Part shown: piece by piece, positions 18,225 through 26,689 of the stretch | Layout of the letters: each line of letters begins with the position of its first letter | How positions within the stretch are numbered: position 1 is the stretch's first letter | Assembly (NCBI GenBank): GCA_020721065.1 | Contig: DYNM01000014.1 | Coordinates: 1 to 64,000 of the forward strand | Origin: Thiocystis violascens | Lineage (GTDB): Bacteria > Pseudomonadota > Gammaproteobacteria > Chromatiales > Chromatiaceae | Length of the DNA stretch: 64,000 nucleotides | Direction: 5' to 3' | Made by a program: the position numbers and the translations under genes | Notes under the pieces: model-generated | Database searches by the model: none | What the model saw: the letters and a program-made list of their open reading frames with translations, nothing else | Told to the model about the DNA's origin: nothing

Positions 18225-20057
18225 ATGCAAAATTTCTGTGGTTGGTTCACTCCCGTGCCGGAATCCACGCCGGCACAGACCGATATGCTCAAGCCGTTGT
18301 TGGCAGCGCCCGGCGCTGATCCCGCTCGCACCCAACTATTGCACAACGCCAACGGCGTATTAGCAGCGACCGGACTCAATGCCAGCTTGGCGCAGCAGGA
18401 TGGCGTGTTGGCGCTCATCGTTGGCCGTCCGCGCTTCAGCCAAGGTCAGCAAGCACACGATACGCCCGCGCAAACGGTGCTGCGGCTGTGGCGTCAGTAC
18501 CGGCAGGAGCTGCCGCGCTACATTCACGGCAATTTTGCGCTGGCGGTGCTGGAACCGCACATGCAAACCACCTTTTTGGCGCTAGATCGCGTCGGCATTC
18601 AAGCGCTCGCCTTTGCCAGCACACCCAACGCCGGACTGGTGTTTGCCAATCGCGCCGATGTTGTCGCCGCGCATCCCGACATCAGTGCCGCCATCGACCC
18701 GCAAGGCATTTTTAATTATCTCTATTTTTTCGTGGTACCTGCGCCCGGCAGCATCTTTCAAGGCGTCAGCAAACTGCTCCCCGGCGAATGGGTGTGCTCA
18801 CGCGCTGGCGTCATCACCCGCGCATTTTATTGGCACCTCAACTACCGCGACGCCCCGCGCTCCGATTTCAACGCCCAAGCCGCACACTTCAAACAACTGC
18901 TGCGCGACGGCGTCGCCCGAGCGACCGGCACCGACAAGGTCGCCGCCTTTTTGTCTGGCGGCACCGACAGCTCCACCGTTGCCGGCATCCTCACCGAAGT
19001 GCAAGGCAAACCAGCGCGGACGTATTCAATTGGTTTTGCCGCCGAAGGCTTTGATGAAATGGAATACGCCCGCCTCGCGGCGCGTCATTTTGGTTTAGAT
19101 GCACAGGAGTATTATTTAACTCCCGATGATGTCTTAACTGCCATTCCGTTAATTGCGCAACAATACGATGAACCCTTTGCCAATGAATCGGCAGTGGCTG
19201 CGTATTTTTGTGCCCGCTGTGCGCAAGCTGACGGCTATGACGTCATGCTGGGCGGCGATGGCGGCGATGAGATTTTTGGTGGCAATGAACGCTATGCCAA
19301 GCAACGCATTTTTGAGTATTACCAAGCCATTCCGCGCTTATTACGCGAAAATTTAATTGAACCCATCACCGGTTTACCCGGCATGGCGCAATTCACCCCA
19401 ACGCGCAAATTGCAAAGCTACGTCCGCCAAGCGCGAATACCACTACCCGCACGAATGGAAACATACAACTTCATTTATCGCCAACCGCTGACCGAGATGT
19501 TTCATCCTGAGTTTTTAGCGACGATCAATCCTGGCACCCCGCTACTCTTACTCAAAGACCCGTATGAACGCGCCGCCACCACGCATTTTATTAACCAGAT
19601 GCTGCATCTCGATATTAAATTTACTTTAGCGGATAACGATTTGCGCAAAGTCACCGGCATGGTAGAAGCCGCTGGAATGACCGTGCGTTATCCCTTACTT
19701 GATGACGCACTATTAGACTTTTCTGGCGAGGTACCGCCGAATTGGAAAGTAAAAGGGCATTATTTAAGATGGTTTTTCAAAACGGCGCTGCGGGGCTATT
19801 TACCAGATGCCATTATTGATAAAGAAAAACATGGTTTTGGACTTCCGTTTGGCTTATGGCTACGCGAACACACGGCGCTGCGCGAACGGATGGCGGATCG
19901 TTTAGCAGATATAAGTCGGCGCGGCTGGCTGCGCCCAGCATATATTGAACAGATGCGCCACGCCCATCAAACTGAACACGCAACCTATTTCGGACGCATG
20001 TTGTGGTTATTATTAACCTTAGAGGAATGGTTAGAAGTACACGGACAGCGCGGTTAA
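18225..20057 (+). CDS. Asparagine synthase (glutamine-hydrolysing)-like protein
   Basis: 610 residues from ATG 18225; a GTG directly before it (18222) is an alternative. Two-domain layout as in AsnB: an N-terminal class II glutamine-amidotransferase-like domain and a C-terminal ATP pyrophosphatase domain with the PP-loop SGGTDSST near residue 245 and LGGDGGDEIFGG. Odd: the nucleophile cysteine should be residue 2, but here the N-terminus is MQNFCGW with cysteine at 5, and the glutamine-binding GNGEIYN-type loop is not visible. It may be processed, use ammonia, or amidate a different substrate, as many AsnB-like enzymes in polysaccharide or peptide pathways do. Followed by a strong terminator, so a single-gene unit. 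Confidence 0.85.
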   Translation: MQNFCGWFTPVPESTPAQTDMLKPLLAAPGADPARTQLLHNANGVLAATGLNASLAQQDGVLALIVGRPRFSQGQQAHDTPAQTVLRLWRQYRQELPRYIHGNFALAVLEPHMQTTFLALDRVGIQALAFASTPNAGLVFANRADVVAAHPDISAAIDPQGIFNYLYFFVVPAPGSIFQGVSKLLPGEWVCSRAGVITRAFYWHLNYRDAPRSDFNAQAAHFKQLLRDGVARATGTDKVAAFLSGGTDSSTVAGILTEVQGKPARTYSIGFAAEGFDEMEYARLAARHFGLDAQEYYLTPDDVLTAIPLIAQQYDEPFANESAVAAYFCARCAQADGYDVMLGGDGGDEIFGGNERYAKQRIFEYYQAIPRLLRENLIEPITGLPGMAQFTPTRKLQSYVRQARIPLPARMETYNFIYRQPLTEMFHPEFLATINPGTPLLLLKDPYERAATTHFINQMLHLDIKFTLADNDLRKVTGMVEAAGMTVRYPLLDDALLDFSGEVPPNWKVKGHYLRWFFKTALRGYLPDAIIDKEKHGFGLPFGLWLREHTALRERMADRLADISRRGWLRPAYIEQMRHAHQTEHATYFGRMLWLLLTLEEWLEVHGQRG

Positions 20058-20064
20058 TTGAGAG

Positions 20065-20105
20065 CAGTCGTTCTCATCGCGTACTCGTTGAGAATGACTG
20101 TTTTA
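20065..20105 (+). terminator. Intrinsic terminator of the asparagine-synthase-like gene
   Basis: 12-bp stem CAGTCGTTCTCA / TGAGAATGACTG (one G-U pair) with a 12-base loop, followed by TTTTAAT on the plus strand, 8 bases after the stop codon. Confidence 0.85.
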
Positions 20106-20128
20106 ATACCGACTTTTCACACTTGCAA

Positions 20129-20575
20129 CTAAAGTTCAACCACATCAGCAATAACCTTATAAAAATAATCTAGCCAATGCTGACCATCAGGAAAATCCAT
20201 CGTGAGCGGACGTTGTCCATTGGTATCACGAATACACTGAAATACCGGACAATCCTCCCTTTTTAGCGTCACTTCAAAACTTAAAAACCCATGTGGCAGT
20301 GCCATTTTTAAGCCATAGGGTGCTGCTATAGGACCTAATTTTTCCACTAATAAACCAGACACCCGATCATCACGCCGATCAAAATCAGTTGGCCAAATTT
20401 GGCGCAACACCGCCACCCGCACAAATTCCTGTTCAACATCAGCAAAGGCGCGTAATAACGGCGCTGCAAATTGAGCGCGAGTTGCAAGCAAGCGTTGATC
20501 TTTAAGTTCTAAATCCTGAACGCTCATTACGCTTTCTTGCGCAATTTCGCGGAGTTTTTTCAGTGTTGGATTCAT
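20129..20575 (-). CDS. Uncharacterised protein, 148 residues
   Basis: I do not recognise a family. Seen: a soluble, mixed-charge protein with a helical N-terminal half (LKKLREIAQESV; RAFADVEQEFVRVAVLRQIW) and a more beta-like C-terminal half (GFLSFEVTLKREDCPVFQCIRD, DFPDGQHWLDYFYKVI). Two cysteines only; no signal peptide and no membrane segment. Codon use is like its neighbours, which supports a real gene. It lies between two oppositely oriented transcription units, with 50 bases to the lytic transglycosylase upstream on the same strand. Confidence 0.7.
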   Translation of the reverse strand: MNPTLKKLREIAQESVMSVQDLELKDQRLLATRAQFAAPLLRAFADVEQEFVRVAVLRQIWPTDFDRRDDRVSGLLVEKLGPIAAPYGLKMALPHGFLSFEVTLKREDCPVFQCIRDTNGQRPLTMDFPDGQHWLDYFYKVIADVVEL

Positions 20576-20625
20576 ATTGCTATCACCAAAAAAGCGTTAA
20601 GTTCAGAGTTGGTAACTATGAACTG

Positions 20626-21429
20626 TTAATCAACGTTTAATTCAAACATTGGTTTACTGCTTGGCCCCACTTCGTGCAGTGCCGGATTAAGATAACGTAC
20701 ACTCAGCGTCGGCTTCACATTTAATGACAACAGCGAGGGATCAAGATATTTTTTTAATAATCGCCGCGCCTGCGTAGGACTTTCAACTTTTTGCAATGTT
20801 TGTACTTCAATTAAAGCGGCTGTGGTGGGTGCGGCACCACCTTGGCGCTGATAGTGATTTAACACTGCGGCAGTATAGTTAATTGTTTCGCGGTAAGTCA
20901 CTTGGCTATTAGTGCGATCCACTACACCTTCACCAGCGTTATATGCCATAATAGCGCGTCCGTAATCGTTTTTATATTTGTTGAGCAAGCGTTTCAAATG
21001 ACGGGTACCGGTGCGTAAATTGATTTGCGGATCGAATAATGCGTCTACTGAAGACACGCCATAATCACCCGCTGTTGCCGGCATCAATTGCATTAAACCC
21101 ACAGCGCCGGCATGAGATACCGCGTGAGCATTAAAATTAGATTCTGCGGTAATGACCGCCCGAATTAACGCCTCTTCAACCTCATAACGCTTTGCCACTG
21201 CCGGAATTAACGCCATGATTTGAGCGCGACTGGGGCGCGGACGATTAGGCGGCACCGGCAGCGCGGGTTTCGGCGGCACTATTTCAGCAGCAGACAGTGG
21301 CGCAGCAGGTGTTGTCGGCGTTATCAGTGGCGCTACCACCGCAGTTGGCGCGGGTTCGTTAGCTGTCCAACCCGGCGCGGGGAAGAGTAGGAACGGCACC
21401 AGCAACCAACGAAATGACACATGAAGCAT
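20626..21429 (-). CDS. Lytic transglycosylase (SLT domain)
   Basis: 267 residues from ATG 21429, chosen because LHVSFRWLLVPFLLFPAPGWTA then forms a clear signal peptide; the frame is open 20 codons further upstream. Seen: a proline-rich linker (residues about 25-75), then the Slt catalytic domain with the glutamate in ITAESNFNAHAVSHAGAVGL, LMQLMPATAGDYGV and IMAYNAGEGVVDR. It cleaves the MurNAc-GlcNAc bond of peptidoglycan with formation of 1,6-anhydromuramic acid. Periplasmic; no lipobox. No secretion apparatus is adjacent. Confidence 0.9.
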   Translation of the reverse strand: MLHVSFRWLLVPFLLFPAPGWTANEPAPTAVVAPLITPTTPAAPLSAAEIVPPKPALPVPPNRPRPSRAQIMALIPAVAKRYEVEEALIRAVITAESNFNAHAVSHAGAVGLMQLMPATAGDYGVSSVDALFDPQINLRTGTRHLKRLLNKYKNDYGRAIMAYNAGEGVVDRTNSQVTYRETINYTAAVLNHYQRQGGAAPTTAALIEVQTLQKVESPTQARRLLKKYLDPSLLSLNVKPTLSVRYLNPALHEVGPSSKPMFELNVD

Positions 21430-21592
21430 AGCAATGATAAACCTCAAGCCAACGGGCAATTGCGCCCATAACATTACATAATCATGCACATAGGTTGTTA
21501 AAAGCGCAATAGGTGTTGAGATTCCAATGTTAGGCGCATCACAAGCGCATTTTTAAACTGCCATTTTGAGCAATCAACCTAGAGTATCGCTA

Positions 21593-22228
21593 ATGAATCA
21601 CAATATCCGCCAATTACTATTTACGCGCTTGCGTGCTGCGAATCCTGCACCAACAACTGAGTTAATCTATTGTACGCCGTTTGAATTATTGATTTCTGTT
21701 ATTTTATCAGCACAAGCAACTGACAAAAGTGTGAATCAAGCGACGCCAGCTTTGTTTGCCGTTGCCAATACGCCAGCAGCCATTTTAGCACTCGGTGAAG
21801 AAGGCTTAAAAAACTATATTCGTACAATTGGCTTATTTAATAGCAAAGCGCGGCATATTATCAAAACATGCGCCTTACTTATTGCCGAACATGGTGGCGA
21901 AGTTCCACATGAGCGGCAAGCATTAGAATCATTGCCCGGCGTGGGACGGAAAACCGCCAATGTGATTTTGAATACTGCATTTGGTGAACCCACGATTGCC
22001 GTTGATACGCACATTTTTCGAGTTGCTAATCGCACTGGTCTTGCGCCGGGTAAAACTCCATTAGCAGTTGAATTGCAATTATTGCAACAGGTTCCCGCCG
22101 AGTTTCAAAAAGATGCACATCATTGGCTAATTTTGCACGGGCGTTATATTTGCGTTGCCCGTCGCCCTCATTGTCTGCAATGTCCAATTGCGGATTTATG
22201 TGAATTTACCGAAAAAACGCAGCTTTAA
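21593..22228 (+). CDS. nth: Endonuclease III
   Basis: 211 residues from ATG 21593, the same length as E. coli Nth; a TTG 27 bases upstream is less likely. Nth is a bifunctional DNA glycosylase/AP lyase for oxidised pyrimidines. Seen: helix-hairpin-helix LPGVGRKTANVIL with the Schiff-base lysine, the catalytic aspartate in AVDTHIFRVANR, and the C-terminal 4Fe-4S loop with spacing C-x6-C-x2-C-x5-C (CVARRPHCLQCPIADLC). All active-site elements are present. Its stop lies inside the following terminator hairpin. Confidence 0.96.
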   Translation: MNHNIRQLLFTRLRAANPAPTTELIYCTPFELLISVILSAQATDKSVNQATPALFAVANTPAAILALGEEGLKNYIRTIGLFNSKARHIIKTCALLIAEHGGEVPHERQALESLPGVGRKTANVILNTAFGEPTIAVDTHIFRVANRTGLAPGKTPLAVELQLLQQVPAEFQKDAHHWLILHGRYICVARRPHCLQCPIADLCEFTEKTQL

Positions 22229-22245
22229 TGCCAAGCTGCGTTTTT
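22212..22245. terminator. Bidirectional intrinsic terminator between nth and the toxin gene
   Basis: AAAAACGCAGCTT / AAGCTGCGTTTTT, a 13-bp stem with a 7-base loop and A/T runs on both sides, so it can serve both converging units. It overlaps the nth stop codon. Confidence 0.88.
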
Positions 22246-22259
22246 ATTTGAATGCGGTT

Positions 22260-22514
22260 TTAACGGTAAACAGCACTCCGCTGACCAACTTTTACGACAA
22301 GAATTAACAACTGGTTATCGTGAATCTCATAGATGACCCGGTAATCTCCAATGCGGACACGATATAAATCATCACCAGTGAGTTTTATCATGCCCGCCGG
22401 ACGTGGCTGTTCTGCCAGCTTGACAATTGCGTGGTGCAAACGTTGCTGCAAATCTTTTGAGAGCGCCAACATTGACTTGCGAGCAGACAGCTTAATTTCG
22501 ATCCGATACTTCAT
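22260..22514 (-). CDS. RelE/ParE-family toxin
   Basis: 84 residues. Seen: the compact RelE fold pattern with YRIEIKLSARKSMLAL at the start, LTGDDLYRVRIGDYRVIYEI in the middle and LLILVVKVGQRSAVYR at the end, including the basic residues (R and Y near GDYRVIYEI, and the terminal GxRxxVY) usual for ribosome-dependent mRNA interferases. The start codon overlaps the stop of the upstream antitoxin (TAATG), the standard type II arrangement. Some relatives are ParE-like gyrase poisons, so the target is not proven. Confidence 0.88.
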   Translation of the reverse strand: MKYRIEIKLSARKSMLALSKDLQQRLHHAIVKLAEQPRPAGMIKLTGDDLYRVRIGDYRVIYEIHDNQLLILVVKVGQRSAVYR

Positions 22515-22738
22515 TAAACCTCAAGCTCCAATTCTGCTATGATAGTTTCCCACGGAACAGAGGGTTCATTCTGCACCGCACGCGCATCTTCAATATCTTG
22601 CAAATCCTCCAAGCGATCCAATAACACTTCGTATTCTTCCAACGGCAAAAGCACTGACAACCGGCTGCCGTCTTCATCAGTGATATATTGCGGGTGCAGT
22701 TGCATCACTGCCCGTTCTTCTATGTCATGTTCAGCCAT
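22514..22738 (-). CDS. Antitoxin of a RelE-type pair
   Basis: 74 residues, acidic. Seen: YITDEDGSRLSVLLPLEEYEVLLDRLEDLQDIEDARAV, which matches the C-terminal toxin-binding segment of small Phd/YefM/RelB-like antitoxins partnered with RelE; the N-terminal part is too short for a clear DNA-binding domain. It precedes and overlaps the toxin gene. By analogy the pair is probably autoregulated. The 109 bases upstream contain a degenerate copy of the dispersed G/C-tract repeat. Confidence 0.85.
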   Translation of the reverse strand: MAEHDIEERAVMQLHPQYITDEDGSRLSVLLPLEEYEVLLDRLEDLQDIEDARAVQNEPSVPWETIIAELELEV

Positions 22739-22802
22739 TTTTTATTCTCCAAGTGACAGATTAATTTTTAAGAACCGCTCGTTTATTCAGTACGCTTTTA
22801 CG

Positions 22803-22836
22803 CCCACTTTGAAAAAGGCGGTTGAGTGGATTTAAT
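22803..22836. repeat. Dispersed G/C-tract repeat, degenerate intergenic copy C
   Basis: CCCACTTTGAAAAAGGCGGTTGAGTGGATTTA lines up base for base with copy A (1-36), with several G-to-other substitutions in the tracts. It sits between the antitoxin gene and the aminotransferase gene. Confidence 0.7.
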
Positions 22837-22847
22837 GAAATAAGATA

Positions 22848-23966
22848 TTATGCAATCAGTTCATCAATCATTGCTAAGGCGCGATCAATCGTCGTCAACG
22901 GCGTATAAAAATGTGGTGAAAAACGAATGCCGCCACCGCGCAATGCACACAATACTTGTCGCGCCATTAACGCTTGATATAACAATTCGTTTGACCAATT
23001 CGGCACTCGAAAAGTGATAATACCAGCGCGGCGTTCTGGCGCACGCGGTGTCAATAATTCAAATCCACGTTGATCCAATTGTGCAATTAAATAATCAGTG
23101 CGGATTTGTAATTGCTGCCAAATCGTTTCCAATCCAATTTCTTCCAATAACGCCACGCTCGCCTCCAGCGCGTGAATTCCAATGACGTTGAGGCTGCCGC
23201 ATTCAAACCGCTGTGCCGTCGCCGCCGGCGTCCATTCAGTACGATCAAAATCACCTGCTTGCGCGACCATCCGCCAGCCAAATTGGCGTAATATCAATTG
23301 GTTGCGCAGAGCGGGATGCACATAACACAGCGCCACACCTTCTGCCCCCAGCAGCCATTTATGTCCGTCAGCGACCACGACATCGGCCGACATCGTTGCC
23401 AAATCAAACGGCAGAGCGCCCAATCCTTGAATTGCGTCAACGCACAATAAAATGTTGCGTTCGCGGCACAGTGTCGCAAGTCGCGCTAAATCAAGGCGCA
23501 AACCGCGTGCGTATTGCACCCAACTAACCGCCATCACGCGAGTGCGCTCATCGCACTGCGCGATTAAATCCGCTTCAGGATCAAGCGTTTGATCAATATC
23601 AACCGCCCGCCACGTCACTCCTTGCGGTGCCAGCGCCTCCCACACGATGCGATTTGAGGGGAATTCCTGCGCGATGCCAACCACATTGTCGCCTGCTTGC
23701 CACTGTAAGCCGTGCGCAACAATAGATAAGCCTTCTGAGGTGTTTTTTACCAACGCAATGTCTGTGGCAGCGGCACCAAGCAAGCGTGCCAATCGCTCGC
23801 GCAGGCGCTGCTCTACTTCCAGCCAGCGCGGATAACGCATTGAACTGAAACGACCATTTTCAAGTGCGAACTGGGTTACAGCGTCCACCGTGCGCTGTGG
23901 CCAAGGGCTAATTGCCGCGTGGTTGAGGTGATAAAAGTCGGGTGCGAGTGAAAAGTTCTGGATCAT
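22848..23966 (-). CDS. Class V aminotransferase-fold PLP enzyme
   Basis: 372 residues. Seen: YHLNHAAISPWPQ near the N-terminus, LVKNTSEGLSIVAHGL (phosphate/cofactor-binding turn), VMAVSWVQYARGLRLDL, LLCVDAIQGLGALPFD with the PLP-contacting aspartate, and the Schiff-base lysine in VVADGHKWLLGAEG. This is the fold shared by cysteine desulfurases, serine-glyoxylate aminotransferases and isopenicillin-N-epimerase-like proteins. No conserved cysteine typical of NifS/IscS is present, so it is closer to the epimerase/aminotransferase-like branch. Substrate unknown. Single gene, with heptamer-like repeats upstream. Confidence 0.87.
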   Translation of the reverse strand: MIQNFSLAPDFYHLNHAAISPWPQRTVDAVTQFALENGRFSSMRYPRWLEVEQRLRERLARLLGAAATDIALVKNTSEGLSIVAHGLQWQAGDNVVGIAQEFPSNRIVWEALAPQGVTWRAVDIDQTLDPEADLIAQCDERTRVMAVSWVQYARGLRLDLARLATLCRERNILLCVDAIQGLGALPFDLATMSADVVVADGHKWLLGAEGVALCYVHPALRNQLILRQFGWRMVAQAGDFDRTEWTPAATAQRFECGSLNVIGIHALEASVALLEEIGLETIWQQLQIRTDYLIAQLDQRGFELLTPRAPERRAGIITFRVPNWSNELLYQALMARQVLCALRGGGIRFSPHFYTPLTTIDRALAMIDELIA

Positions 23967-24116
23967 GGCGGTTGAGTTTTCAGTTGGCAGTTGTGAGTTT
24001 AACTGTATTAAACTTTCTAGGAGTGATGCAATTAAAATAGAATTTATTTGTTTCTAATATCTGCGATTCTTTAATATAAGAAGTTAGCTTTTCAAAATGC
24101 GACTGTGTCACAATTC

Positions 24117-24147
24117 ACTGACAACTGACAACTGACAACTGACAACT
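24117..24147. repeat. Heptanucleotide tandem repeat (ACTGACA)4
   Basis: Four perfect copies of ACTGACA followed by ACT, ending 10 bases before the gspH start codon. Related heptamer runs occur at 36596-36640 and, shorter or degenerate, at many other gene borders. Confidence 0.95.
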
Positions 24148-24157
24148 TAAAAAAACT

Positions 24158-24607
24158 ATGCCTCGTCAAACCGGCTTCACCCTTGTTGAACTTTTAATCG
24201 TGTTGGCGCTCGCCGCGTTATTGATGAGTGCTGTGCCTGCGTTATTTTCTGCTGCTTTACCCGGGTTGGAATTAAAAGCCGCTGCCCGGCGCACTGCCGC
24301 TACTCTGCGATTGGCGCAGGAAATGGCGATCCGGCGCGGCACCGCGACTGAAGTGTTGATCGACGTGGAATCACGCCAGCTCACCCTCGCTACCGCCCGC
24401 TCCGTTACTCTGCCGACAAGTCTCACGCTCCAATTGGAGATCGCGGCTCGTGATTTGCAAAATGACCAACGCGGGATCATCCGCTTTTTTCCTGACGGCA
24501 CCGCCACCGGTGGGCGCATCATGTTGACGTATAACGCGCACGGTTATCAGGTCGGCGTCACTTGGCTGACCGGACGTATCACCATCGCTCCTTGGACGGA
24601 ACCATGA
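24158..24607 (+). CDS. gspH: Type II secretion pseudopilin GspH
   Basis: 149 residues. Seen: a type IV pilin-like leader cut between G and F in QTGFTLVELLIVLALAALL, with the glutamate at mature position 5, then a hydrophobic helix and a small beta domain ending ITIAPWTEP. This is the minor pseudopilin GspH/XcpU, part of the tip complex of the periplasmic pseudopilus. It is the first of five overlapping genes (gspH-I-J-K-L). The heptamer array sits directly upstream, where the ribosome site should be. Confidence 0.9.
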   Translation: MPRQTGFTLVELLIVLALAALLMSAVPALFSAALPGLELKAAARRTAATLRLAQEMAIRRGTATEVLIDVESRQLTLATARSVTLPTSLTLQLEIAARDLQNDQRGIIRFFPDGTATGGRIMLTYNAHGYQVGVTWLTGRITIAPWTEP

Positions 24608-25053
24608 ACGCGCAGCGTCAACGCGGATTTTCACTGCTGGAGGTACTTGTCGCCTTTGCGATTCTCGCCCTCACGCTCGGCGTGTTGCTCAACATTTTTT
24701 CTCGCGCCAGCCACAGCGCCATTGTGTCAACGCAATACAGCCAAGCCGCCGCGCTGGCAGAAGCGCAACTCAACGCTATCGGGATAACAACGCCACTTGA
24801 GGCAGGCACCTACAGCGGCGAATTAGAATCAGGTTTTGCTTGGGAAATCAGCGTGATACCAGTTAAATTCGCCAGCATCGCTCCGTTGCCAGATGCCGAC
24901 ATGATCGCGCCCAACCTCGCCACCGTCACGCCGTATCAACTCACTGCCACCGTTCTGTGGCGCGAAGGTGAGCGCGTCCGCCGTTTCAGTGTTGCCACCG
25001 TGCGACTGGGCACCGCCACAGATGTCGCCGCAAGCGAACCCACTACGCCATGA
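24604..25053 (+). CDS. gspI: Type II secretion pseudopilin GspI
   Basis: 149 residues from ATG 24604, overlapping gspH by four bases (ATGA). Seen: prepilin leader QRGFSLLEVLVAFAILAL with glutamate at mature position 5, then a hydrophobic helix and a C-terminal beta domain. Position after gspH and before gspJ identifies it as the minor pseudopilin GspI, which forms the tip complex core with J and K. Earlier in-frame codons lie in gspH and lack a leader. Confidence 0.9.
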   Translation: MNAQRQRGFSLLEVLVAFAILALTLGVLLNIFSRASHSAIVSTQYSQAAALAEAQLNAIGITTPLEAGTYSGELESGFAWEISVIPVKFASIAPLPDADMIAPNLATVTPYQLTATVLWREGERVRRFSVATVRLGTATDVAASEPTTP

Positions 25054-25748
25054 ACACGCACCGCATCCCGCAGCGCGGCTTTACTTTGGTGGAATTGTTG
25101 ATCGCGCTGGCGCTGATTAGCCTGATCACGTTGCTGCTGTTTGCGGGTTTGCGCTTGGGCAGTCGGGCGTGGGAAGCGGTCGATGCAGCCGCTGAACGCA
25201 CCACCGCCGTGCGGCTGGCGCACGGCTTTTTAACTCGCACCTTGAGTCAACTGCGCGTGACCACCGTCACGCTGGAGACCAGCGCCGTGACCGTGTTTGC
25301 TGGTGATCACGACCGCCTCGAATTCGCTGCGCCATTGTCAGAACACGTCGGCAGCGGCGGGTTGTATGTGCTGCGGCTCACGCTCGAAATGCACGCCGAG
25401 ACACCGATGCTGCTGGTCACGCGCTGGCTGCTGCACCCGGAAATCCTGCACGGCACCGATGATGTGCCGGCGTGGGAACCTCTCAGCGCCGATGCCGCGC
25501 CCGATCTCGCGCAGTTGCCGATTGAAATGGACGCTGCGGACGGCGCGTTCGGGCGCACGCCGTTGTTGGCAACGGTGGATACGTTCCAGCTCAGTTATTA
25601 CGGCATCGCCGACGGTGAGACCGAACCGGCGTGGCGAGACGATTGGTTTGAGCAGCCGCATTTGCCGCTGTTGCTGCGCATTCGTTTGACCAGCCCAACG
25701 CAAACGTGGCCGGAGCTGGTTATCGCCCTGCCGCAGGTGCCGACTTGA
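25050..25748 (+). CDS. gspJ: Type II secretion pseudopilin GspJ
   Basis: 232 residues, overlapping gspI by four bases. Seen: leader QRGFTLVELLIALALISLI with glutamate 5, a hydrophobic helix, and a larger beta-rich domain, as usual for GspJ, the biggest of the H/I/J group. The motif GLRLGSRAWEAVDAA after the helix is characteristic of this subunit. It ends overlapping the gspK start. Confidence 0.9.
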   Translation: MNTHRIPQRGFTLVELLIALALISLITLLLFAGLRLGSRAWEAVDAAAERTTAVRLAHGFLTRTLSQLRVTTVTLETSAVTVFAGDHDRLEFAAPLSEHVGSGGLYVLRLTLEMHAETPMLLVTRWLLHPEILHGTDDVPAWEPLSADAAPDLAQLPIEMDAADGAFGRTPLLATVDTFQLSYYGIADGETEPAWRDDWFEQPHLPLLLRIRLTSPTQTWPELVIALPQVPT

Positions 25749-26689
25749 TGCGCCCGCGCCCCAGCGCCAGCTTCACCCACCAACGCGGCATCGCGCTGAT
25801 GCTGGTGTTGTGGGTATTGACCTTGCTGACGGTGATGGCAGTCAGCATGACCACCACTCAGCGCGGCGAGCTGGCGCTGACGGAGCATCAGTTGGCTGCC
25901 ACGCGCTTTCGTCTGCACAGCGACGCGGCGCTGGCGTACATGGCATGGCAATTTATCCAACCCTTGCCGCAGTTGGAGCCGACCGGCGGCGTGGGCATGA
26001 CCGCTGCCGATGAAGCGGCTGTTGCGGCGACGCAGTGGCTGCCGGACGGCACTCCGCATGAGTGGCAGTTTGCCGGTACCACGCTCACGCTCACGGTATT
26101 TAATGAGCAGTCGCGGCTGGCGCTGAATCACGCTGACGCACCGACTTTGGCGGCATTGTTGGAGGCGCTCGCGGTGCCAGAAGCGGAGGCATTAGCGTTG
26201 GCAGATGCGCTGGTGGATTGGCGCGATGCTGACGATTTGGCGCAGCTCAATGGTGCAGAAGATGGTGATTATGAAGCGGCCAGCGCGGCTTTTGGGGCGA
26301 AAGATGAGCCATTTACGGCGTTTGAAGAATTGCGGCAGGTGCGCGGGATGACGCCGGAGCTGTATCAGCGGCTGGTACCGGAATTGACGTTGACTGACGG
26401 TGATGACGCGCCGGTGCTGGAGTTTGCCTCAGCAGCGGTGCTGGCAGCGACGCAGGGCATCGCGTTGATAGATGCGCAAATGCAGCAATCCGCGCAGGTG
26501 CAGCCGCGCAGTCGCGGCGGACCGTTGTATCGCGTCTTTGTGACGGCTGCGGAGCCAGCTGCTGGTCAGCAGCTCGAGGCATTGTTGGAGCTGACGCCCG
26601 CGCAGCCGACGCCGTATCTGGTGCATTGGCGGCGGTTTGGTCAGGCAGATGCTGCGCCGCCGCTCGTCGCAGTTGATGGTGAGCAATGA
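25748..26689 (+). CDS. gspK: Type II secretion pseudopilin GspK
   Basis: 313 residues from ATG 25748, sharing one base with the gspJ stop; longer in-frame alternatives begin inside gspJ. Seen: leader HQRGIALMLVLWVLTLL, which lacks the glutamate at mature position 5. That absence is the known hallmark of GspK, the cap of the pseudopilus. Further on are DALVDWRDADDLAQLNGAED, a predicted calcium-binding region, and FEELRQVRGMTPELYQRL from the inserted alpha domain. Confidence 0.9.
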   Translation: MRPRPSASFTHQRGIALMLVLWVLTLLTVMAVSMTTTQRGELALTEHQLAATRFRLHSDAALAYMAWQFIQPLPQLEPTGGVGMTAADEAAVAATQWLPDGTPHEWQFAGTTLTLTVFNEQSRLALNHADAPTLAALLEALAVPEAEALALADALVDWRDADDLAQLNGAEDGDYEAASAAFGAKDEPFTAFEELRQVRGMTPELYQRLVPELTLTDGDDAPVLEFASAAVLAATQGIALIDAQMQQSAQVQPRSRGGPLYRVFVTAAEPAAGQQLEALLELTPAQPTPYLVHWRRFGQADAAPPLVAVDGEQ

